Positions 1 through 7,363 of a DNA stretch of 42,099 nt are shown one piece after another. Under the pieces are notes generated by a model. That model ran no database searches and was not told the DNA's origin. It saw only the letters and a program-made list of their open reading frames with translations. A program made the translations under genes and the position numbers. Every line of letters begins with the position of its first letter. Positions within the stretch are counted from its first letter, which is position 1. This DNA comes from Hyphomicrobium sp. GTDB lineage: Bacteria; Pseudomonadota; Alphaproteobacteria; Rhizobiales; Hyphomicrobiaceae. The DNA is taken from contig JASBSU010000018.1 in assembly GCA_030148725.1 (NCBI GenBank), positions 1-42,099 on the forward strand, in the 5' to 3' direction.

Positions 1-73
1 GCATCGGCACCGCGCGCGTTTCGACCAGCCACGCCGTGATGCCGCCGGGGCTGGTGATGATCTTGATGTTCAT
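1..73 (-). CDS. M16 family peptidase, N-terminus only (runs off left edge)
   Basis: The first 24 residues are visible, starting MNIKIITSPGGITAWLVETR, which is the opening beta-strand pattern of the non-catalytic partner of alphaproteobacterial M16 (insulinase/pitrilysin-type) peptidase pairs. The ATG at 73-71 overlaps the TGA of the upstream M16 fragment in an ATGA arrangement, typical of these two-gene M16 operons where one subunit carries HxxEH and the other completes the chamber. The rest of the gene lies outside the window, so the family call rests on the short N-terminus and the neighbour. Confidence 0.6.
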   Translation of the reverse strand, partial: MNIKIITSPGGITAWLVETRAVPM

Positions 74-762
74 GGCGTGCCTGCGTTGACGGGAGCGTGC
101 ATGGGGATGGGCGTGGCGCTGGCGCGCTCGGGCAGCAGCCAGCCGGTCACCGAGCGGCGCGCATCGAGATACGTCTCGGCGGCGGCTTGGATGTCGGCCG
201 CGGTGACCGCGGCGATGGCGTCCGGCCAGCGCTCCACCCTCTCGATGCTGAGGCCGACCGACAGTGCGCGGCCGTAGCGGTTGGCGAGCTTGTCCTGCTC
301 GTCGCTCTCGAAGATGTAGCGTACCCGCGCCGCCTTCTTGGCGCGGGCAAGTTCCATATCGCTGACACCATTGCGGCGCACATCCTCCAGCACCCGGTCT
401 ATGCCGTGCTCGACGCTGTCGAGGTCGCCGTGCGGTGCCACCGCCTGCAGAGTGATGAGACCGGAGTCGAAGCCGCTGCCCCAGTAGCCGCCGCCGACGC
501 TCGATGCGACCTTGTCATCCAGCACCAGCTTGCGGACCAGGCGGCCCGTCGCGCCATCGCCGACGATCGCCATGAGGAGTTCCAGCGCTTCGGCACCTGA
601 GGAACCTCTGACTGCCCGCGGCGAGCGCATCGGCATGCGCGGGGCACGACTGATCCAACCGTCGAGGTCGTTCTCCGATCCCGAGCTAGTCTCAACGAAC
701 AGGGCATGCCCTGGAGTCGGCGACCGCGGTGATGTAACTATGCGCCGGTTGCGGGGGAGCAC
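70..762 (-). pseudogene. C-terminal fragment of M16 zinc peptidase (catalytic half missing)
   Basis: From about residue 55 the 230-residue frame reads like the second half of an M16 peptidase: GAEALELLMAIVGDGATGRL followed by VRKLVLDDKVASSV, an SGFDSGLITLQAV strand and a SDMELARAKKAARV helix, then the usual C-terminal helix before the partner gene. Full-length family members have about 430-460 residues with an HxxEH zinc site in the first 100; that half is absent. The first 50 residues do not resemble the family. The nominal start lies 2 bases from the start of a divergent gene, leaving little room for a promoter. I read this as a 5'-deleted remnant, or a gene whose start was replaced. A frameshift or sequencing error upstream cannot be excluded, but no HxxEH was found in the neighbouring frames. 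Confidence 0.6.
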
Positions 763-764
763 CG

Positions 765-1022
765 ATGCCTGTCACCTTGACTACGTTGCTAGACTTGGGT
801 GCGCTATTCAGCGCGCTCGCCGCGGCCCTTTATTGGTGGCGCGCCAGCCGTGTCAGCCTGCGCCGACTCTCGAAAGCTGAGCAGTTCGACCACCACGATT
901 TCAACCGGCTGATCGTTTCATTCAATCGCGCTCAGATTCTGAGCGGTCGCGCCGCGCTCGCGACGGCGCTCTCGGCCCTCTTCATTGCGGCGCGGCTTTT
1001 GAGCAGTCTTTTCGGGTTCTGA
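765..1022 (+). CDS. Small membrane protein of unknown function (85 aa)
   Basis: An 85-residue protein with a good Shine-Dalgarno (GGGGGAG about 5 bases before the ATG). Two hydrophobic segments are visible, roughly residues 5-26 (LLDLGALFSALAAALYWW) and 63-83 (ALATALSALFIAARLLSSLF), separated by a basic, polar loop containing DHHDFNRL. It is probably an inner-membrane hairpin protein. I do not recognise the family. It is divergent from the truncated M16 fragment and may have arrived with the event that removed that gene's 5' half. The reading frame, RBS and hydrophobic pattern make it likely to be real. Confidence 0.6.
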   Translation: MPVTLTTLLDLGALFSALAAALYWWRASRVSLRRLSKAEQFDHHDFNRLIVSFNRAQILSGRAALATALSALFIAARLLSSLFGF

Positions 1023-1137
1023 AGTCGGACGTGCTCGGACTAATTGAGTGTCACAGCAGGCTTCGGACCATTGAAGTTGCGGGATGACTTGCAGCCCGAA
1101 TTCCGTCGCCCAGTTGCTGCGCGGCCCGTGTGAAAAC

Positions 1138-1214
1138 TGGCGATCCCGGCAGGATTTGAACCTGCGACCCTCTGCTTAGAAGGCAGATGCTCTATCCAAC
1201 TGAGCTACGGGACC
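1138..1214 (-). tRNA. tRNA-Arg (anticodon TCT)
   Basis: Read on the minus strand, the 77-base cloverleaf has an acceptor GGTCCCG pairing with CGGGATC, a D arm GCTC/GAGC, an anticodon stem TCTGC/GCAGA around the loop CTTCTAA (anticodon TCT), a T arm GCAGG-TTCAAAT-CCTGC, discriminator G and an encoded CCA. It reads AGA codons. A TATTTTATAG stretch about 15-25 bases upstream may be the -10 region. tRNA 3' ends are common integration sites, but no integrase and no second copy of the 3' end were seen in this window. Confidence 0.96.
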
Positions 1215-1406
1215 GTGCGAAGCACTCTATAAAATACGCGGGGCAGTGGTGCCAGCCCGGCATTTTTGGCCGGCGGGCGTGTTGGTAGCATGAACGTAGC
1301 TCGAAAACAGTTGCTGGGACCCCAATGCGGCCGTCCCCTTGACAAGAGACCGTATCGCTCGCACGGCTGCGGCGGAATCCGGTGGGTCGAGGGCGGCAAG
1401 CTGCCG

Positions 1407-2432
1407 ATGCGCATACTTTTTATCAATAAGACGCGGACGGGCAGCTTTCGGGCGTTCGATGCTCACGACATCGAGGGCATGCGGGGCGGTGAGAGGACCA
1501 TGATGTACCTCGCCGAAGCGCTCGGCCGGCGAGGCCATGAGGTCGTTGTCGCCTGTGCCGGGATATCGGAGACGGTGGCGCTGGAGGGTTTCTCTGTCGC
1601 GGGACCGGAGGTAGCGTTGGCGCGAGACTATGACGTCGCCATCAGCAACAACTACGCCGCTGCATTCGACAGTATCACTGCGCCCGTGAAGATCGTCTGG
1701 ACGCACAATCCCGGGTTTTCGCGGTCGCATATCGTGGCGGACTATCTGGCGAAGCTCCGCCATCGGCCGAACCTCGTCCACCTGTCCCGCTATACTCTTG
1801 CGCGCTCTTGGCTGTTGCCGCGCTCAGGGCAGACGATCATCCGGCACGGCATGCCGTCGGCGCTCCTCGCCGCGCGTCAGGAGCGGCAAGAAGCGCCACC
1901 GCCGGTCGCCGTCTTTTCGTCGTACGCTGGACGGAACCTGCGCAAGGTCATCCAGGCGTGGCGCGATGTCGTCAATCCGCGCGTGCCTGAGGCGCGCCTG
2001 CTCGTCACGTCGGAAGCGCAGCCGAAACATCTCGACGGGCTTACGCCGCAGGAGCTTGCGGCGATCAACATCGAGGTCATCGGCACACTCCCGTGGACGG
2101 AGTTGATGGTGCTGCTGCGGAGCGCGCGCGTTTTCGTGGCGCCGGGCCACTGGCAAGAAACGTTCAACCTGCTGACGGTCGAAGCCGCGGCGTGCGGCGT
2201 TCCGACCGTGACTATGGGGATCGGGGCGCTGCGCGAACGCGTGCTGCACGACGAAACGGGTTGGACGGCCGGATCGGTCCGCGAGATGGGCGAGGCACTC
2301 GCGCGCGTTCTGACCGACGATGCGCTCTGGTACAAGTACCACCGCGCCTGTTTGCAGCATCCCGACATCGTGAGCTGGGAAGAGCGAGCCGCCGAGTGGG
2401 AGCGGCACATGCTGGCACTATGCGAGAGCTAA
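1407..2432 (+). CDS. Glycosyltransferase, GT4 family
   Basis: A 341-residue GT-B fold glycosyltransferase. The N-terminus starts MRILFINKTRTGSF and has the glycine-rich GGERTMMYLAEAL stretch that follows the first strand in GT4 enzymes. The C-terminal donor-binding half carries ETFNLLTVEAAACGVPTV, the EX7E-type motif, then the GWTAG loop. The ATG at 1407 is preferred over an in-frame start at 1266: it gives the standard N-terminal beta strand, while the extra 47 residues are low-complexity and basic. It probably transfers a sugar from an NDP-sugar to a surface polysaccharide or lipid acceptor in the cytoplasm. It is convergent with the HtrL-like and GT25 genes, suggesting a small LPS or exopolysaccharide patch. 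Acceptor and sugar cannot be told. Confidence 0.85.
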   Translation: MRILFINKTRTGSFRAFDAHDIEGMRGGERTMMYLAEALGRRGHEVVVACAGISETVALEGFSVAGPEVALARDYDVAISNNYAAAFDSITAPVKIVWTHNPGFSRSHIVADYLAKLRHRPNLVHLSRYTLARSWLLPRSGQTIIRHGMPSALLAARQERQEAPPPVAVFSSYAGRNLRKVIQAWRDVVNPRVPEARLLVTSEAQPKHLDGLTPQELAAINIEVIGTLPWTELMVLLRSARVFVAPGHWQETFNLLTVEAAACGVPTVTMGIGALRERVLHDETGWTAGSVREMGEALARVLTDDALWYKYHRACLQHPDIVSWEERAAEWERHMLALCES

Positions 2433-2456
2433 CGTAACCGCATCGACTGAGCTGCG

Positions 2457-3344
2457 TTAGAGACCGATGCGCCAACGCGCAATGGCGCGTGCGAGCTTGT
2501 ACGTCGCAGCGTCCCAAACCGGCAGCGTATGCGTCCGCGGCTGGACGCCGTCGAGGCCGTTGAGGATGTTGTGGATGTGGTTGAACTTCGACAGCCCGCG
2601 CGGTGCGATCGAGAGATAGAACAGCTCCGGTTGCCGGGCGACGCACATGTCTATGACGAGTTGGTCGTCGGTCGTCAGGTCCATGGCCAGCAGTTCTTCG
2701 TAGGACTGCCGCGCGAGCGAGCAGAACGCTGCGAGCTTGTCGGCGGGGATGATCATCAGGCTGCCGGCAACCTGCTCCTTGAAGGTAGTGACATGCCGGA
2801 TCAGCATCTCCGCGTCGCCGGCGATCAAACGGTTCTCCGGGCTCGCGCTTAGGACGATCTGGTCACGCGGCAGCGGCGCGAAGGTTCGCGGTGCTGGCAG
2901 ATAAGGGCGTTTCTGCGTGCGCTTGCCGAGGCCGAAGTCGGCCCAGACATAATGAGTGAACTTGCCGTCCGTCTGCGCGGCGGCACGCTCGAGCGCATCC
3001 CACTTCATCATCATGAGCACGTTGTACTCGGGGATGTACTGCTCGATGTGATTGCGGCGTTCGTCGGCGGAAAAGAGCGACTGGAACGCTTCCGATTCCA
3101 TAACACTGCGCGTCGGGGCGAGATATTTGTAGGCCGGCAGACTGGAAAACGGGGCGGCGTCGAAGTAGTCGACCTGGTTCTCGACGGTCGCGCGCAGATC
3201 TTCGTCGGCGAGGATGTATCGCGGGGCCGGGAGAAGGGCGAGATAGCCGAAGAAGGCGTCAGCGTAGGTGGCGTTGGACCGCTGCAGATGCGTCCAGTTT
3301 CCGCGACCGATGTCGTAATAGGCGCTGACGAGGAGTGCGTGCAA
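2457..3344 (-). CDS. HtrL/YibB-like protein (putative glycosyltransferase-related)
   Basis: A 295-residue protein that opens with LLVSAYYDIGRGNWTHLQRS and continues with an aromatic-rich Y-x-x-x-F-x-x-L pattern, the signature of the HtrL/YibB family found beside LPS core genes in enterobacteria. Further family-like features are the NVLMMMKWDALERA helix, the HYVWADFGLG block with the central W-x-D, and the DDQLVIDMCVARQPELF segment near residues 220-240. Biochemical activity in the family is poorly defined; some members are classed with glycosyltransferases. The start codon is TTG with AAGG about 10 bases upstream. It lies 11 bases downstream of the GT25 gene on the same strand, so the two are probably co-transcribed and act on the same surface glycan. 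Confidence 0.75.
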   Translation of the reverse strand: MHALLVSAYYDIGRGNWTHLQRSNATYADAFFGYLALLPAPRYILADEDLRATVENQVDYFDAAPFSSLPAYKYLAPTRSVMESEAFQSLFSADERRNHIEQYIPEYNVLMMMKWDALERAAAQTDGKFTHYVWADFGLGKRTQKRPYLPAPRTFAPLPRDQIVLSASPENRLIAGDAEMLIRHVTTFKEQVAGSLMIIPADKLAAFCSLARQSYEELLAMDLTTDDQLVIDMCVARQPELFYLSIAPRGLSKFNHIHNILNGLDGVQPRTHTLPVWDAATYKLARAIARWRIGL

Positions 3345-3355
3345 GGCCCGGCGCC

Positions 3356-4279
3356 TTACGTTTGGCTTCCGGCCAAGGTCGCACTCTTAGTGCCGAAGCC
3401 GCGCTGATGCAGTCCGAGCATGCGGGTCAGGCGATTGCGCGCATTGCGGGTCGCGCACATGGCCCACGCGGCAGGCCCAAGCTTCCGCAGGTTGAAGAGA
3501 ACGCCGCTCGGCGTGTGGAGCGGATTACCGGTCCAGCAGTGGCGCGAGGGGATCGGGAAGCCGCGGCGGAGCCGCGAGTGGTTGCCGAGCATGTGGATCG
3601 AGGACTCGAAATAGTCCTCGGGGCGAATGATGCACGGGGTGACGCCGTAGATCTCCAGGCCGAACTGCCAGGGCTGGCGGAAATCGGTGTCGATCGGCCA
3701 GTAACGCTTCGACGGCTTCAGGAACTTGCGGGCGCCGGATTGGCTGACCAGATATCCCGTCGTCGTTTCGGGAACGCGCGAATAGCGGACGATGCGACGG
3801 CCACCCTCGATGTTCGCGATGATCTTGACGGCGCGATTGCTGTCTTTGCACAGGTGAATGAGGTCCCAGCCGCTCGGCACCGTACGCAGAACCTCTTGAA
3901 CGATCTTTGCAGTGTCGACGGGGACAATCGCGTCGTCCTCGAGGATCAGCGCATGGCTGAGGTTGCGCTCGAAGACGCGCTCCATGGCAACGAGGTGACT
4001 GGCGTAGCAGCCAACCTCGCCGGCCTTCAGCTTCGAGTGGAGCGTTTCGCCGTCGAAGAAGTAGCCGCGAAGGTGGGCGGGGACGTCATATCCATTGATG
4101 CCAGCGACACGCTCTGCAGCAAGGCCGGCGTTCTCAATGAAAGAAGAGATGGACTCGCGCCGCGCAACGTCGCAATCGCGGTTGAGATAGAATGTGGTGA
4201 TGGAGTTGGATTGGGTCGCGGCCTCAGGCGTGGCCGTGGCAACTGACGCGGCGCGACTGTGCGACTGACACAACACCAA
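3356..4279 (-). CDS. Glycosyltransferase family 25 (LPS biosynthesis type)
   Basis: A 307-residue GT25 enzyme. After a weak N-terminal extension, the first strand SITTFYLNRDCDVARRE is followed by the family hallmark GEVGCYASHLVAMERV (about residues 87-102) and the acidic LILEDDAIVP motif (about 111-120) expected to coordinate the metal and sugar nucleotide. The C-terminal half has TTGYLVSQSGARKFL and PIDTDFRQPW, also typical. The proposed TTG at 4279 has GGGGGA 7 bases upstream; no ATG exists before the conserved core. It is the first gene of a minus-strand pair with the HtrL-like gene. In known systems GT25 enzymes add galactose or glucose to lipooligosaccharide; the sugar here is unknown. 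A decayed GT25 C-terminus lies just upstream on the other strand. Confidence 0.85.
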   Translation of the reverse strand: MVLCQSHSRAASVATATPEAATQSNSITTFYLNRDCDVARRESISSFIENAGLAAERVAGINGYDVPAHLRGYFFDGETLHSKLKAGEVGCYASHLVAMERVFERNLSHALILEDDAIVPVDTAKIVQEVLRTVPSGWDLIHLCKDSNRAVKIIANIEGGRRIVRYSRVPETTTGYLVSQSGARKFLKPSKRYWPIDTDFRQPWQFGLEIYGVTPCIIRPEDYFESSIHMLGNHSRLRRGFPIPSRHCWTGNPLHTPSGVLFNLRKLGPAAWAMCATRNARNRLTRMLGLHQRGFGTKSATLAGSQT

Positions 4280-4410
4280 AGCTAATTCCCCCGACCCGGA
4301 ACGCGATACCCGTCCTTTGCTCTATCACCTGTATAAGATGGTGACGAGGGCGATTCTACGGCGTGGATATAAGATCTCTCAGTTCGTTCTGTGCATAAAG
4401 CCGGCTTGCG

Positions 4411-4665
4411 GTGGATAGCTGCAACTGGGCACTAGTGCGCCGAGCCAGTCAGCCCTACGCCTTTTTGGGTATCTGCAGATTGGCCTGGGAGGGGTCTGGT
4501 CCAATGAGATTTGGAGCCCATTTTTCAATGTTTTTTACGCCGCGCGCCATGCTTTGGAACATCAAGACGCTCGGTTTCAAGTGCTGGCTAAAATGCCTCC
4601 TGCTGAATGCGCGCGCCTCGGCGGGGGATGCCTGGAGCGCCACAATCGGAGCGAGCCGAGCATAA
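4411..4665 (+). pseudogene. Probable remnant of a second GT25 C-terminus
   Basis: Within this frame, codons from 4537 to about 4617 read TPRAMLWNIKTLGFKCWLKC and then LLLNARA. They align without gaps to the C-terminal stretch of the intact GT25 (TPSGVLFNLRKLGPAAWAMC, then ATRNARN), with 11 of 27 identities and several conservative changes. The rest of the frame, including the nominal GTG start, shows no similarity and no GT25 catalytic motifs. I infer a leftover end of a duplicated or exchanged glycosyltransferase pointing in the opposite direction. The rest of 4280-4723 holds nothing else I can support. Confidence 0.45.
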
Positions 4666-4723
4666 CTCGCTCAACCTCGGCGAGAGTGCCTCGGCGCTTC
4701 CGGTCGGCGAACCGCTCGCTGGT

Positions 4724-4897
4724 TCAGCGCTCGTCTTTGTAGGGCTGCTCGCCCTCAACGTAGGGGCGCACCTTTCGCCACAGGCGGTGGTAGTCGTTGG
4801 CCAGCTGGCGCTGCTCGTCCACGTCGTCGGCTAGGCGTGAGGCTTCACGCAGCCGATCCATTTCCGCCAGTGCCTTTTCGACTTCAGATTTCGTCAT
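4724..4897 (-). CDS. Small conserved-looking hypothetical protein (57 aa)
   Basis: A 57-residue, highly charged, probably all-helical soluble protein: MTKSEVEKALAEMDRLREAS, then a DEQRQLANDYHRLWRKVRPY helix and a short acidic tail. The ATG at 4897 is chosen because the protein becomes regular there; the frame extends upstream to 5005 but that part is irregular and Cys/Arg-rich. A GCGAGG sequence 7-8 bases before the ATG can serve as RBS. No function is suggested. The heptad-like spacing could support a coiled coil. Confidence 0.55.
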   Translation of the reverse strand: MTKSEVEKALAEMDRLREASRLADDVDEQRQLANDYHRLWRKVRPYVEGEQPYKDER

Positions 4898-5479
4898 GCG
4901 ATGGCCTCGCGCTGGCTTGGCATTTGGATGTTCGGTGCTTTCTGATCGGACGACGTCTTGGGGTGCCTGCCGGCATGCACACCCAGGAACGCGTCTGGCT
5001 CCCATGCGTTTCCACGAACGCTAAGCTTTGGCCGCGTGCCGGAGAGGAGACCAGATGCCAATTTTCTTTCTGCCGTATCTCTATTCCCAGTTAATGCTCG
5101 CAAGCATGACGAGCGTATGGCTCGGCGTCCCGCCACTCGCGCAGGCGGGCGAACAATGACCCGCTCTCAGGGACCGAAGACCGACGCAAGAGGGAAGAGC
5201 TGGGTTCCCGGGCAAAAAGGGCAGGGCGGGGAAGGGCTCAGCAATGGGTATGGCGGTAGCGGAGGCGACGGTACCGGCAGTTCGGGGCCGGACGACGGGC
5301 GGACGCCTCGGCCGCGTGATCCTGACCACCGTCCGTCCGATCGCGCGCGACGACCTTAGGCCAGCATAGGGCCCGTTCGAGGGGAATACGCTCCCGGCCG
5401 AGCCTCGCGAGGGTTGTTTCGCATTGTCGTGCGGCTTAAACAAAGCGGCCCCGCAACGATGATCGCACGGTGACGCCGC
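4898..5479. other. Region without a supportable gene
   Basis: About 580 bases between the small helical protein and the tautomerase. A plus-strand frame ending at 5359 could encode a glycine/proline/arginine-rich 68-residue tail from an ATG at 5155, but its composition is what GC-rich noncoding DNA gives and it has no recognisable domain. The tautomerase promoter must lie in or near this stretch; no clear sigma-70 boxes were found. Confidence 0.5.
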
Positions 5480-5869
5480 ATGCCGCTCCTCTATTTCAAC
5501 GTTCTCGAAGGCCGCTCCGACGCCGAACTGAAGACGATGCTCGACGCAGCGCATCGCGCCATGCTCGCAGCCTTCAAGGTTCCCGAGCGCGACCGTTATC
5601 AGCTCGTCACCGAACGTAAGCCCTCGCGTATGATCGTCGAGGACACGGGGCTGGGCTTTGATCGCAGCGACAAGGTCGTCGTGGTGCAGATGGTCAGCCG
5701 GCCGCGCGGTGCGGAGGCGAAGAAGACGTTCTATCGGTTGCTGGTCGAGGAACTCGAGAAGAGCTGCGGCATCGAGCCCCGGGATGTGATGATCTCGGTC
5801 ATCGAGAATACCGACGAGGACTGGTCGTTCGGCCTAGGTCGCGCGCAGTTCCTAGAGGGCGATCTCTAG
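5480..5869 (+). CDS. Tautomerase superfamily protein
   Basis: A 129-residue protein beginning M-P-L-L-Y-F, so that after Met removal Pro1 can be the catalytic amino-terminal proline of the 4-oxalocrotonate tautomerase/MSAD superfamily. Length and pattern (beta strand, helix of about 20 residues, PERDRYQLVTERKP, a second VVVVQMVSRPR strand, then a long helix and the VMISVIENTDEDWSFGLGRAQF end) match the double-length Tautomerase_2 type. The usual role is keto-enol tautomerisation or hydrolytic dehalogenation of small acids, often in aromatic degradation. The substrate is not indicated by context. It is convergent with the TetR gene, with a short perfect hairpin overlapping its stop codon. Confidence 0.85.
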   Translation: MPLLYFNVLEGRSDAELKTMLDAAHRAMLAAFKVPERDRYQLVTERKPSRMIVEDTGLGFDRSDKVVVVQMVSRPRGAEAKKTFYRLLVEELEKSCGIEPRDVMISVIENTDEDWSFGLGRAQFLEGDL

Positions 5870-5875
5870 ATCGCC
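5858..5875. terminator. Hairpin between convergent tautomerase and tetR genes
   Basis: Perfect 8-base arms GGCGATCT and AGATCGCC separated by CT, overlapping the tautomerase stop codon and lying 10 bases from the TetR stop. The position suggests a shared terminator or stabilising 3' hairpin. There is no T-run, so rho-independent termination is doubtful. Confidence 0.35.
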
Positions 5876-5885
5876 GCGCCGTTTC

Positions 5886-6497
5886 TCAAATGATCGTTGA
5901 CGACGGTGGGGCGTGCTCGGCGAGCATCGAGCGCAGCATCTTGACGACGCGCTGGGCCGGTCCGTTGGAGCAGCACTGGAGCGAAATGCGCGCTCCCTCG
6001 AATAGCAGGAAGACTTCGTCGGCGAGCTGTTCGGGCTCGGCATAGCCAGCGTCGCGGAACATCGTCACCAGGCGCTCACGCTTGCGGGTCTTGTAGGCGT
6101 CGATGATTTGGCGTGCCGGGTGCCCGATCTCGCGCAACTCGACGGCTGCATTCGCGATCGCGCAACCCCTGTCGCTGCCATCGGTCAGGATCTGTTCGAC
6201 GAAAACGATCCAGCCTTCCAGCTGAGCGCGCGGATCATTTGGGTGCTCTTCCGCCAGCTTCTCCCAGACCTCATCACCCTCTCGGGCCAGCTCCGTCAGA
6301 TAGGCCGCGATCAACTCATCCTTGGAACCGAAGTGCCGGTAGAGGGTCATCTTGTTGGTCGCCGCCGCTTCAGCGATTGCGTCTACGCCGACTGCCCGGA
6401 TGCCATGGCGATAGAAAAGCTTGCGCGCGGCGCTGAGGATGCGGTCGCGCGGTGGCGGCTGAGGAATATCTGTCGGGCGGTTAATGGTGCCAGTCAT
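5886..6497 (-). CDS. TetR/AcrR family transcriptional repressor
   Basis: A 203-residue regulator. Its N-terminal helix-turn-helix is classic TetR: RDRILSAARKLFYRHGIRAV, then VDAIAEAAATNKMTLYRHFG with the K-x-x-L-Y-x-H-F-x-S-K-x-x-L recognition signature (about residues 18-63). The C-terminal ligand domain includes RGCAIANAAVEL, seen in a subfamily near redox and efflux genes. The ATG at 6497 is preferred to 6560 because the longer frame reads through the operator repeats. It is divergent from the azoreductase-RND operon; two copies of GTTACCGGTCAGTA in the intergenic region are its likely binding sites, so it probably represses both itself and the pump until an electrophile or drug binds. Confidence 0.9.
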   Translation of the reverse strand: MTGTINRPTDIPQPPPRDRILSAARKLFYRHGIRAVGVDAIAEAAATNKMTLYRHFGSKDELIAAYLTELAREGDEVWEKLAEEHPNDPRAQLEGWIVFVEQILTDGSDRGCAIANAAVELREIGHPARQIIDAYKTRKRERLVTMFRDAGYAEPEQLADEVFLLFEGARISLQCCSNGPAQRVVKMLRSMLAEHAPPSSTII

Positions 6498-6503
6498 GGT
6501 CTC

Positions 6504-6533
6504 TTGACATGGGGTGTTACCGGTCAGTATACC
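6504..6533 (+). promoter_or_regulatory. Sigma-70-like promoter of the azoreductase/RND operon
   Basis: TTGACA at 6504-6509 and TATACC at 6528-6533 with an 18-base spacer form a strong sigma-70-type promoter pointing towards the flavoprotein gene at 6616. The first operator-like repeat lies in the spacer and touches the -10 box, as expected for repression by steric exclusion. The minus strand offers TATACT over the same bases as a possible -10 for the TetR gene. Confidence 0.65.
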
Positions 6534-6558
6534 AGATCCGGAGTTACCGGTCAGTAAC
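6516..6558. promoter_or_regulatory. Two-copy operator for the TetR regulator
   Basis: GTTACCGGTCAGTA occurs at 6516-6529 and again within GTTACCGGTCAGTAAC at 6543-6558, a repeat period of 27 bases. Each copy is an imperfect dyad (GTTAC facing GTAAC, or GTATAC in copy 1). The copies flank the expected start of transcription, one in the -35/-10 spacer and one over +1. This is the arrangement of TetR-type operators between divergent genes. Confidence 0.7.
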
Positions 6559-6615
6559 ATAGGTGGAGGGGGCTGTCAGGCCCTTTGTTTCGCACCGCAC
6601 AATGCGAGCAGTCTC

Positions 6616-7290
6616 ATGGATGCAGGTCATATCGTTGAAGATCGTTCGGCGGCTAATAGCAACGGCACCAATATTCTGTTCCTGACGAGCAGCCCGCGGC
6701 GGGATACGTCGTACTCCAATCTCGTCGGTATGCGCGTGCTGCGCGAGTTGCGGCAAGTCTACCCTGGCGCAACCGTCACGATTCGTGACCTCGCTCGCAA
6801 CCCTCTTCCCCATATCGACGACGATTTCGTCACGGCCACGAGGTCGATTGCCGGGCCGCGCTCGGAACGCCAGAGGGCTCAGGTCGAGCGGTCGGACGAT
6901 CTCATCGATGAGCTGGTTGGCTCTGAAGTGGTCGTCATCGCGGCTTCGATGATCAATTTCGGGATTCCTTCGACGCTCAAGGCATGGTTCGATCACATCG
7001 TCCGCCCCGGCCGCACGTTCGACTATTCCGGCGGCGGATCGCAGGGACTTCTGCGGGGTCGCCGGGCCATTCTCGTTCTGGCTCGCGGCGGCATCTATTC
7101 GGCCGGGCCTCTGCGGTCGTTCGAGCACGATGAAAGCTACCTTCGCTCGGTGTTGGAGTTCATCGGTATTACCGATGTGCAGACAATCCTGATCGAGGGC
7201 ATGGGGCTCGGTCCCGATTTTGCAGAGCGGGCAGTGGATGCGGCCATGCGGCGAGCGGGCGCGGTCGCGGGTGTGCTGGCTCCGGCCTGA
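6616..7290 (+). CDS. FMN-dependent NADH-azoreductase-like flavoprotein
   Basis: A 224-residue flavodoxin-fold oxidoreductase. NILFLTSSPRRDTSYSNLVG is the phosphate-binding loop for FMN. The diagnostic azoreductase block is ASMINFGIPSTLKAWFDHIV followed by RPGRTFDYSG, and LARGGIYSAGP supplies the third flavin loop. The family reduces azo compounds and quinones with NAD(P)H by a two-electron ping-pong mechanism in the cytoplasm. The ATG at 6616 is chosen because the upstream in-frame segment overlaps the promoter and operators. It is the first gene of an operon with the RND adaptor (73-base gap), so it likely detoxifies the same quinone-like or electrophilic compounds that are exported. Confidence 0.85.
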   Translation: MDAGHIVEDRSAANSNGTNILFLTSSPRRDTSYSNLVGMRVLRELRQVYPGATVTIRDLARNPLPHIDDDFVTATRSIAGPRSERQRAQVERSDDLIDELVGSEVVVIAASMINFGIPSTLKAWFDHIVRPGRTFDYSGGGSQGLLRGRRAILVLARGGIYSAGPLRSFEHDESYLRSVLEFIGITDVQTILIEGMGLGPDFAERAVDAAMRRAGAVAGVLAPA

Positions 7291-7363
7291 CGCGTCGCCG
7301 ATACAAGCATACGATAAGCCGGGAGCGCGCCCTTGTGCTCCCATAGCCTTTTGAACGGACACG

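Noticed and set aside
1138-1214. tRNA-Arg as an integration site of an element in this window
   Set aside because: No integrase gene and no repeat of the tRNA 3' end were seen; the neighbouring genes do not form a clear mobile element.
4455-4643. 62-codon minus-strand frame overlapping the GT25 remnant
   Set aside because: Its translation looks protein-like, but the plus-strand frame over the same bases aligns with the GT25 C-terminus, so this one is probably the shadow.
4958-5359. Plus-strand frame encoding a Gly/Pro/Arg-rich protein
   Set aside because: Composition is that of GC-rich noncoding DNA, no RBS before the best start (5155) and no recognisable motif.
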